From positions 3,284,501 to 3,348,500 of the forward strand of contig NZ_CP064795.1 of the NCBI RefSeq assembly GCF_015644725.1: 64,000 nt of DNA, written 5' to 3'. This DNA comes from Salinimonas marina (lineage in GTDB: Bacteria; Pseudomonadota; Gammaproteobacteria; Enterobacterales; Alteromonadaceae). The notes under the pieces are model-generated. The model was not told where the DNA came from. It made no database searches and saw only the letters and a list, made by a program, of their open reading frames with translations. Below are positions 58,094 to 64,000 of the stretch, piece by piece. Made by a program: the position numbers and the translations under genes. Within the stretch, counting starts at the first letter, position 1; each line of letters begins with the position of its first letter.

Positions 58094-58962
58094 TGGACCC
58101 GGTCAAACGCAGCCTGCTGACCCTGCATGTAACCGTGGTGCTGCTTGGCGGCACCGCGTTATTTTCACAGATTATCCCATTGTCGGCTCAGGATATTACC
58201 CTGGGTCGTTCACTGTTTGCCTGTCTGGCCCTGTTCGCCTTTATGGCGCTGTCTAAAACCTCTTTTTTGCTGGCCCGAAAACAAGACTATGCGATTGCCT
58301 TAGGTCTGGGCGTATTGATGGCCGCACACTGGGTCACTTACTTTGCGGCCATGCAGTACGCCGGGGTGGCCGTGGGCATGATTGCCCTGTTCACTTTTCC
58401 GGTCATCACTGTGCTTATCGAACCACTGTTTGAGCGAACCCAGCTGGTATGGCAGGACTTTTTCAGTGCCATTATCGTATTTGCCGGAATTGCGCTTATC
58501 GTGCCAGAAAGCTCGTTAGAAAATGAGGTTACCCTGGGGGTGATTGTGGGTATGGTGTCGGCGGTACTCTATGCAGTGCGTAATCTGACCCATCGCCATT
58601 TTTTTTCCCAGTACTCAGGTGCTAAAGCCATGGCCTGGCAAATTTTAGTGGTTTGTCTGTGTTTACTGCCTATGCTTAATGCAACGCTGGTGCAGGCCAG
58701 CAGTAACAGCTGGTGGCTGTTACTGGCCTTAGGAACAGTCTTTACCGCCCTGCCCCATGCATTGATTGCGACCTCCCTGGCGCACCTAAAAGCCAAAACC
58801 TTCTCATTGATAGCCTGCATGCAGCCCTGTTATGGCGTCATACTGGCTATCTTGCTGCTGGGTGAATCGCCCACCTGGCAAACCTATGTGGGGGGCATTT
58901 TGATCACTCTGGCATCGGTGTACGAAACGGTTAAAACCCATCGTCAACAAAAGGCTGTCTGA
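58093..58962 (+). CDS. EamA/DMT-family transporter
   Basis: 289-residue inner-membrane protein with ten hydrophobic segments and two EamA repeats (about residues 8-138 and 150-283). GVAVGMIALFTFPVITVLIEPLF and SLIACMQPCYGVILAILLLGE are the usual repeat ends. Substrates of DMT transporters range from amino acids to nucleotide sugars; none can be named here. The ATG at 58093 overlaps the psd stop, and the next gene follows by two bases. A link to phospholipid headgroup products is possible from context only. Confidence 0.82.
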   Translation: MDPVKRSLLTLHVTVVLLGGTALFSQIIPLSAQDITLGRSLFACLALFAFMALSKTSFLLARKQDYAIALGLGVLMAAHWVTYFAAMQYAGVAVGMIALFTFPVITVLIEPLFERTQLVWQDFFSAIIVFAGIALIVPESSLENEVTLGVIVGMVSAVLYAVRNLTHRHFFSQYSGAKAMAWQILVVCLCLLPMLNATLVQASSNSWWLLLALGTVFTALPHALIATSLAHLKAKTFSLIACMQPCYGVILAILLLGESPTWQTYVGGILITLASVYETVKTHRQQKAV

Positions 58963-58964
58963 AT

Positions 58965-59678
58965 ATGTGGATCCTAGCTCATCGCGGCGCCAGCCGGGCC
59001 GCGCCGGAAAACACCCTGAAAGCATTTCAGCTGGCCTTTGATCAACAGGCCGACGGCATTGAGTTTGATACCTATGAGCTGGACTCTGACATTATCGTAT
59101 TTCACGACAAAACCTTGCGGCGCACCACCAATGGCACGGGCCGGCTGCTGGATAAGTCCTTGTCGCATCTGCGTACATTAAATGCCGGAGACAATCAGCA
59201 AATTCCATTACTTGCAGAAGTTCTGGCCCTCACCCCTACCGACGCCTTATGTAATATTGAAATAAAACAGTTACAAGCCCCCGAAAGCTGGCTGCACAAA
59301 CTGGAAGCGGCTTTACCCGCCGGGGCCCAGGCCACCTCCAACATTCTTATTTCATCGTTTCATCATCACTGGCTGGCTCAGATCGCACGCCTGAAACCCC
59401 AGCTACGGTTGGGCGTACTAACCGCCAGCACCCCGCAAAAAAGCATAAAAAAAGCCCTGCAAATGGGGGCTTATTCAATTCATTTTGCGCTGGAAACCGT
59501 GGATGAACAGTATGTGCTACAGGCCAAAGAAGCGGGGTTAAAAGTGCTGGTTTACACGGTGGATACGCCGGCAGATATGCTTTGGTTGCAACACATGGGG
59601 GTGGATGGGATTTTTACTAACGTCCCTGATGTCGCTCTGCATGCGCTGGACCGTCAGGCTACCCCCCCCTCTCTTTAG
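58965..59678 (+). CDS. Glycerophosphodiester phosphodiesterase
   Basis: 237-residue TIM-barrel enzyme of the UgpQ type that hydrolyses glycerophosphodiesters to glycerol-3-phosphate and an alcohol. It begins LAHRGASRAAPENTLKAF, with the catalytic His and Arg, then EFDTYELDSDIIVFHDKTLRRTTNGTG, with Glu and Asp metal ligands and the second His. There is no signal peptide, so it should work in the cytoplasm. It ends psd-DMT-GDPD, a likely phospholipid turnover unit. A run of eight C near its end (59664-59671) is a place where base-calling could alter the C terminus. Confidence 0.9.
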   Translation: MWILAHRGASRAAPENTLKAFQLAFDQQADGIEFDTYELDSDIIVFHDKTLRRTTNGTGRLLDKSLSHLRTLNAGDNQQIPLLAEVLALTPTDALCNIEIKQLQAPESWLHKLEAALPAGAQATSNILISSFHHHWLAQIARLKPQLRLGVLTASTPQKSIKKALQMGAYSIHFALETVDEQYVLQAKEAGLKVLVYTVDTPADMLWLQHMGVDGIFTNVPDVALHALDRQATPPSL

Positions 59679-59680
59679 CG

Positions 59681-60121
59681 CTAGTGAGTGCTGCTTTGCA
59701 CCGTTTTATTTAACGGCGCGCTGGTCGTGGTGCTTCTGCGGCCCCGGGACTCCCGGCATAGACGAATATTAATATAATGGGCGATTACAATCAGCAATGC
59801 CCCGGTGGCAATGGTGAAAGGTTCATATTGCTCGCCAAACATGTTTTTATGCCAGTATATGAGTCCGCCAGCCGCCAGCATCACCACCGGGTAATAGCGA
59901 CCGTGATAACGCAAGGCGCCACTGAACAATGCGACCGCACCAATCAGCATAGATATGCTTAAAATGGTGCGCTCAAACCAGGTCTGCGCAAAAAAGGTAC
60001 TGGAAATGAGCGGTAGCAGGGGGATCACCACTGGCAGAGAAAGACAATGAAACGCACACAGGCCGGAAATCCAGATTCCCAGTCTGTCGAGTTTGGTTGG
60101 ATTGTCTGTTGCTAGTGACAT
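59681..60121 (-). CDS. MerC-family membrane protein, probably zinc-regulated
   Basis: 146-residue inner-membrane protein with four hydrophobic segments. The MerC-type cysteine lies in LGIWISGLCAFHCLSLPVVIP, with two Cys residues separated by AFH in the first membrane segment, where MerC binds mercury. Classical MerC carries Hg2+ inward, but here a Zur-like box lies 33 bp upstream and no mer genes are present, so zinc-related transport is more likely. The last 30 residues are polar. Such MerC genes controlled by Zur occur in other marine gammaproteobacteria to my knowledge, but no substrate has been proven. Confidence 0.8.
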   Translation of the reverse strand: MSLATDNPTKLDRLGIWISGLCAFHCLSLPVVIPLLPLISSTFFAQTWFERTILSISMLIGAVALFSGALRYHGRYYPVVMLAAGGLIYWHKNMFGEQYEPFTIATGALLIVIAHYINIRLCRESRGRRSTTTSAPLNKTVQSSTH

Positions 60122-60147
60122 AGCTACTCGGTACTCTTTTTATGCTC

Positions 60148-60170
60148 AATGACGTTATAATATAACATTA
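60148..60170 (-). promoter_or_regulatory. Zur-like box upstream of the MerC gene
   Basis: AATGACGTTATAATATAACATTA contains the perfect palindrome GTTATA-A-TATAAC (60154-60166), the core of the gammaproteobacterial Zur box. It lies 33 bp before the MerC ATG. Zur with zinc would repress this gene. Confidence 0.75.
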
Positions 60171-60200
60171 AGGCCAAATTGCAAAATCCCAAGTTAATAT

Positions 60201-61058
60201 TTAATCTTTTGTCATACTGGCCACCGGCGTCGCTGTCAGCGTTGGCAATTCCGGCACTATGAGTGGCGCAGGGATGATATCCGATACCGCTACCAGCTCA
60301 ATATTGCGTGCCGGCAGCAAGGTCAGCTGATGCTGCAAAAAATGTAGCGTCTGAGGATGCGGATGCACAATGCCAATGGCCACTTTCTGCTGCTGTGCCA
60401 GTGACACTAATCGCGCAAACTGTTGCTGCATAAATTCAACACGGGGCTCATGATCGATAAATACATCCCGCCGTGCAGCAGGCACGCCCATGGCGCGGGC
60501 GACCGACTCGGCCACCGAGGCGGCAGTGGTGCGGCTATCGATAAAAAATATTCCACGGTTTTTAAGCGTTTGCATCAGTGCCTGCATAGCCACCGGCTGC
60601 TCGGTCAGGCGGCTGCCCATATGATTATTCAGACCAATGGCCATCGGCAAACTGTCCAGCGCCGTGGCGGTGGTGTGGGCAATCTGGGCTACCGACATTT
60701 GCGCAGTCAACGCCAGCGGTCCCAAAGGTTTGTCCAGGCGCGCCGCCATCGGCAAATGCAACATAATATCCCGGCCCTGTTGCTGTGCACGATAGGCCAG
60801 CTCCTTGGTTAACGGCGCCCCCGGCAGGACTGAAAATGCCACCTGCGGTGGCAGCTTGAGGGCCTCGCGATCAGAAAGCCGATAGCCGATATCATCCATG
60901 ATAAGTACAATTTTAGGTGTTGACGCAGCGTTACAGCCGCCATTGACCGTGGTCTTGCAACCCGGTCCGGGATTCGCGGCGGCAACCGAAACGCTCAGCC
61001 ACGCCATACTTAACCCCCACAGTATACTTATCCATCTGGCTCTGTGGTTATTGTTCAT
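60201..61058 (-). CDS. yibQ: Divergent polysaccharide deacetylase family protein (YibQ)
   Basis: 285-residue exported protein. A signal peptide ends near SVAAANP. The domain (about residues 48-260) is of the divergent polysaccharide-deacetylase group, with IVLIMDDIGY (metal Asp pair), MLHLPMAARLD, IGLNNHMGSRLT (His) and GIFFIDSRTTAAS. Activity is unproven for YibQ. In E. coli yibQ lies directly after envC, as here (76 bp gap), which suggests a cell-wall related role. Confidence 0.88.
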   Translation of the reverse strand: MNNNHRARWISILWGLSMAWLSVSVAAANPGPGCKTTVNGGCNAASTPKIVLIMDDIGYRLSDREALKLPPQVAFSVLPGAPLTKELAYRAQQQGRDIMLHLPMAARLDKPLGPLALTAQMSVAQIAHTTATALDSLPMAIGLNNHMGSRLTEQPVAMQALMQTLKNRGIFFIDSRTTAASVAESVARAMGVPAARRDVFIDHEPRVEFMQQQFARLVSLAQQQKVAIGIVHPHPQTLHFLQHQLTLLPARNIELVAVSDIIPAPLIVPELPTLTATPVASMTKD

Positions 61059-61134
61059 TTTCTGATAATTCTTATTGGGTTCTCATGTTGTGCTTATGCA
61101 TTCGGTAAGGGCCGGTATCGACCCGGGTATCGTG

Positions 61135-62283
61135 TTACAGGTCTAGCCAGCTGGCGGGGTTCAGAGCTTTGCCTTTGTGGCGTATTTCAAAATACAGATT
61201 AGGATAGCTCTGGCCGCCGCTTTGCCCCACCAGGGCGATAGACTCACCATTGCCCACCTTGTCTCCGGCTTGTTTCAGCAATGCCTGATTATGGCCATAC
61301 ACACTCATAAACCCTTTGCCATGATCAACAATGGTGACCAACCCAAAGCCTTTAAGCCAGTCGGCGTACAAGACCCGGCCATGGGAGATAGCCTTTACCG
61401 CACTGCCTTCAGAAGCTTCTATCACTACCCCTTTCCAGCGCACCTGCCCCTGTCGGCGACTGCCAAAGAGACGCCGTACTTTACCCTGAGCCGGTACGGT
61501 CAGCTTACCTTTTTGCTTTTGCAAACCCGCCAGTTTTGTTTTAGCACGCTCAGCGGCCCGACGGGCTGCTTCAATGGCAGCAATTAAGGCTTTTTCACTG
61601 GCCTCCATTTCTTTGACCCGGGCGGCATCACTGGCAATCTTCTGGTTCAGCTTCTGTAAGGTTTGTTCACGATCCTGTTGCCGGGCCAGCAACTCTGCTT
61701 TTTGACCTTGCTGTTGTTGCAATAGCTGTTGCAGCTCGCTGGCTTTGTCCTGCAATTCACGGGTGACGGCTTCAAGGCGCGCGACATTTTTTTTGAAGCG
61801 GGTAATTTCCCGTTGCCGGGCTTTACTGACATATTTGTAATACATCAGGACCCGCTCAAACGACTTGGCCTCTTCCTGGTAAAATATCATCTTTGCGTAG
61901 TCGTAATGCCCCGCCATAAACGCGCTGCGAAGCTGACTGGCCAGCAAGTCCTGCTGATCGACAATGGCTTGTTTTAATGTTTGCTGCTCGTTTTCCAGCT
62001 GTTGTTGCTGTTCACGATTGTGCGCCAGGGATTGCTGGGTTTGGTTCAATGCAGCCGCGGCCCGACCAATTTCTTTTTCAGACTCGGCCAGAAACGCCTG
62101 CAATTCTTCGGCATTTGCCTGATTGGCTTTTAGCGTTTGCTGGCGAGATTTTAGCTGGGCCCGTAATTCTTCAAGTCGGGCTTGTTCCTGCTGCTGAGCA
62201 GATACATCGCCGACAATAAAAAAACCTGCGCTGAGCAGCAATAACCAACTACCAACTACGCCCCAACCAGACCTGGACATCAT
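61135..62283 (-). CDS. envC: Murein hydrolase activator EnvC
   Basis: 382-residue exported protein. A signal peptide or anchor (residues 8-28) is followed by a long coiled coil (about 30-245) and a LytM domain (about 270-382). The catalytic zinc ligands are degenerate: the first HxxxD motif is lost (WKGVVIEASEG), although DHGKGFMSVYGHNQALL keeps a histidine where E. coli has tyrosine. EnvC activates amidases AmiA/AmiB at the division site under FtsEX control. yibQ is the next gene. gpmM, usually just upstream in E. coli, is missing here. Confidence 0.93.
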   Translation of the reverse strand: MMSRSGWGVVGSWLLLLSAGFFIVGDVSAQQQEQARLEELRAQLKSRQQTLKANQANAEELQAFLAESEKEIGRAAAALNQTQQSLAHNREQQQQLENEQQTLKQAIVDQQDLLASQLRSAFMAGHYDYAKMIFYQEEAKSFERVLMYYKYVSKARQREITRFKKNVARLEAVTRELQDKASELQQLLQQQQGQKAELLARQQDREQTLQKLNQKIASDAARVKEMEASEKALIAAIEAARRAAERAKTKLAGLQKQKGKLTVPAQGKVRRLFGSRRQGQVRWKGVVIEASEGSAVKAISHGRVLYADWLKGFGLVTIVDHGKGFMSVYGHNQALLKQAGDKVGNGESIALVGQSGGQSYPNLYFEIRHKGKALNPASWLDL

Positions 62284-62543
62284 TAAATGACACTACTGTA
62301 ACAAGAAAATAAGACCGCTATTTCAGCAGGTTTTATACGACCCGGCAAGCTATGACCCGGCGGCGGGTTGGATAAGGTTAGCACACCAGCGCTTGGCGCC
62401 AGCTAAAGCTATGGGTTAAAGGCAGGGCTTCGCTATCACCTAAATTAGGTTTAAAACCAGTTTGAACAACCGTCCCCACTGGTTTCTTAGCAGTTTTTCT
62501 ATATACTTTGCTCTCTTTTTTATGATCTGTAAGGTTTGAAGTA

Positions 62544-62969
62544 ATGGATCAGCTGATCGAATTTGCAAGCAATAATATTATTCTGGCGGGCCTGTGGGTG
62601 GCGCTGGTTGTCATGCTGGTTTACAGCTTTGTAAGCGGCCTCACTTCATCGGTAAAAGAAGTAGGCACTCACGAACTGACGCAACTTGTTAATAAACAGG
62701 ATGCGGTTATTCTGGATGCCCGCTCACCCAAGGAGTTTAAAGCCGGCCATATTTTAGGTGCTCGCCAGATAAAACCCGAAGAGCTGAAACAACGGGATTT
62801 TAAAAAGCTTGAAAACCAAAAGGGCAAACCCATTATCGTAGTATGCGCAATGGGAAATACCGCGCGTCCGGTAGCATCCGCAATGGCTAAAGATGGCTTT
62901 AGCGATGTTAGAATACTCAAAGGCGGAATGAACTCCTGGCAAAGCGCCAATCTGCCTGTGGCGAAATAA
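62544..62969 (+). CDS. Membrane-anchored rhodanese (YibN-like)
   Basis: 141 residues. One membrane segment (about 13-30) is followed by a rhodanese domain (about 42-138). LDARSPKEFKAGHILGARQI is the family core, and the active cysteine is Cys101 in IVVCAMGNTARPV. Such proteins transfer or bind sulfane sulfur, but YibN's role remains unclear. It heads the conserved plus-strand unit yibN-grxC-secB-gpsA, with eight bases to grxC. Confidence 0.88.
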   Translation: MDQLIEFASNNIILAGLWVALVVMLVYSFVSGLTSSVKEVGTHELTQLVNKQDAVILDARSPKEFKAGHILGARQIKPEELKQRDFKKLENQKGKPIIVVCAMGNTARPVASAMAKDGFSDVRILKGGMNSWQSANLPVAK

Positions 62970-62977
62970 AGGCGATT

Positions 62978-63235
62978 ATGAGCAAAGTTGAAGTTTACAG
63001 TAAGGGCTACTGCCCGTTTTGTCATCGTGCTAAAGCACTGCTGACGCAAAAGGGTATTGAATTTATCGAGTATGAAATCGATGTGCGCCCGGAACTGCGT
63101 GACGAAATGATTACCCGAGCCAATGGCGGTCATACTGTACCGCAAATCTTTATCAACGATCAGCACATTGGCGGCTGCGATGAAATGCTTGGTCTGGAAG
63201 CCCGGAACAAGTTGGATCCTTTGCTGGCAGTGTAG
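62978..63235 (+). CDS. grxC: Glutaredoxin 3
   Basis: 85-residue dithiol glutaredoxin. The active site is KGYCPFCHRA (Cys12, Cys15), with TVPQIFIND as the cis-proline region and GGCDEM as the glutathione-binding end. It reduces protein disulfides and mixed disulfides using glutathione. It lies eight bases after the rhodanese gene and 39 bp before secB, the conserved order of the E. coli yibN-grxC-secB-gpsA cluster. Confidence 0.95.
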   Translation: MSKVEVYSKGYCPFCHRAKALLTQKGIEFIEYEIDVRPELRDEMITRANGGHTVPQIFINDQHIGGCDEMLGLEARNKLDPLLAV

Positions 63236-63274
63236 TCACCAGGCCGGTATAAATAACGATAACTAGGAAGTAAC

Positions 63275-63772
63275 ATGGCTGAAGAAAATCAAGCAAATGG
63301 CGCAAGCAATGCACAACAGGGCACTCAATTTAATATCCAGCGTATCTACACCAAAGATATTTCGTTTGAGTCGCCTAATGCCCCGGCAATTTTCACTAAA
63401 GAGTGGAAACCAGAGATTAAATTGGATCTGGACACCAAGACCGCTCAGTTGGAAGAACATGTTTTTGAGGTGGTATTGTCAGTGACGGTTACCGCCACGA
63501 TGGGCGAAGAAACCGCATTCTTGTGTGAAGTACAACAGGCCGGGATTTTCGCCCTGGGTGAAATGCCTGATCAGAACAAAGCACATATGCTGGGTTCTTA
63601 CTGTCCGAATGTACTGTTCCCCTACGCCCGCGAAACCATTTCTAATCTGGTTAACCGTGGTACCTTCCCGCCGCTGAACCTGGCGCCGGTTAATTTTGAT
63701 GCGATCTTCGCTGCATACATGCAAAAGCGTGCTCAGCAAGAAGAAGGTCAGCAACAAAATCTTGATGCGTAA
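63275..63772 (+). CDS. secB: Protein-export chaperone SecB
   Basis: 165-residue tetrameric chaperone that holds precursor proteins unfolded and hands them to Sec[20 protein letters not shown] is the typical N-terminal region, with [25 protein letters not shown] and [40 protein letters not shown] C-terminal core (order only). A Gln-rich tail follows. The gpsA start codon lies directly after its stop, so the two are co-transcribed. Confidence 0.96.
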   Translation: MAEENQANGASNAQQGTQFNIQRIYTKDISFESPNAPAIFTKEWKPEIKLDLDTKTAQLEEHVFEVVLSVTVTATMGEETAFLCEVQQAGIFALGEMPDQNKAHMLGSYCPNVLFPYARETISNLVNRGTFPPLNLAPVNFDAIFAAYMQKRAQQEEGQQQNLDA

Positions 63773-64000
63773 ATGTCTATGACTGCGCTGACCAACTCGA
63801 CCACCGTACTTGGAGCCGGGTCTTACGGCACCGCACTGGCGTTCTGTTTAGCCCGCAATGGTCAGTCAACGCTCTTGTGGGGCCGAGACGCCGAGCACAT
63901 GGCGCAACTGGAAAGCCAGCGTGAAAATGCCCGGTATCTGCCCGGTGCCCGTTTTCCTGAGGCACTGGAAATTGTACCGGAGCTGGCCCAGGCGGTGGCG
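63773..64000 (+). CDS. gpsA: Glycerol-3-phosphate dehydrogenase [NAD(P)+], 5' part
   Basis: The first 76 codons are present and the gene continues past the window edge. It starts MSMTALTNSTTVLGAGSYGT, with the dinucleotide motif VLGAGSYGTALAFCLARNG and the strand TLLWGRDAEH. GpsA makes glycerol-3-phosphate for phospholipids. Its ATG overlaps none of secB but follows the stop with no gap. The assignment is firm from the N-terminal motif and the secB-gpsA order. Confidence 0.93.
   Translation, partial: MSMTALTNSTTVLGAGSYGTALAFCLARNGQSTLLWGRDAEHMAQLESQRENARYLPGARFPEALEIVPELAQAVA

Overview
The window is about 64 kb of chromosome from a marine-type gammaproteobacterium, most likely family Alteromonadaceae (Alteromonas, Salinimonas and relatives). 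This rests on gene content and order: divergent trxA/rhlB with rho behind trxA, the tatABC-tatD-GGDEF-hemB block, divergent orn/rsgA followed by psd, and the envC-yibQ / yibN-grxC-secB-gpsA block. Coding density is high. I see no prophage, insertion sequence, CRISPR array or secretion island, and the genus cannot be fixed by eye.

Layout. 0-9.8 kb: small accessory genes (PhzF-like, NYN nuclease, an atypical Nramp-like transporter, SMR pump, VOC protein, DUF6151, two overlapping LPS-type glycosyltransferases, two small unknown membrane proteins, YitT, ZIP). 9.9-21.4 kb: alanine racemase and a peptidoglycan-sugar catabolism block (murQ, namZ, an FAD/Fe-S D-lactate dehydrogenase, a two-domain NagZ-type glycosidase), then an NhaC-type antiporter and a gamma-glutamyltransferase lipoprotein. 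21.4-33.4 kb: VOC protein, aldehyde dehydrogenase, purA, DUF2065, a kynureninase-like enzyme, CnoX-like chaperedoxin, Mpo1-like protein, S9 peptidase, and a copper/oxidative-stress group (sodC, PQQ-type dehydrogenase, dps, PCuAC). 33.5-44 kb: tRNA-Thr, purEK, a LysR gene overlapping nhaA, an M20 amidohydrolase, rho, trxA, rhlB, ppx/gppA. 44-54.4 kb: hemB, diguanylate cyclase, tatD, tatABC, an outer-membrane-like protein, ilvIH, maoP, a hotdog protein. 54.5-64 kb: a partly decayed tRNA-Gly array, orn, rsgA, psd, a DMT transporter, glycerophosphodiesterase, a MerC protein under a Zur-like box, yibQ, envC, rhodanese, grxC, secB and the start of gpsA.

How genes work together. The clearest functional story is at 11-18 kb. 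Exported NamZ and a NagZ-type enzyme would trim peptidoglycan chains, MurQ would split MurNAc-6-phosphate into GlcNAc-6-phosphate and D-lactate, and the adjacent dehydrogenase would oxidise that D-lactate. This resembles the Bacillus subtilis murQ-nagZ-namZ locus with a respiratory outlet for the lactate added.

Data quality. Five reading-frame breaks (in the D-lactate dehydrogenase twice, the NagZ-type gene, purE and the M20 gene) all sit in runs of four or five G or C, and each is repaired by adding one G or C. That points to homopolymer under-calling rather than gene decay. Regulatory structures read directly from the sequence include a Zur-like box, overlapping trxA/rhlB promoters, a terminator-like hairpin inside a signal-peptide coding region, tandem hairpins in the rho leader, and a terminator-like hairpin between a tRNA promoter and its tRNA.
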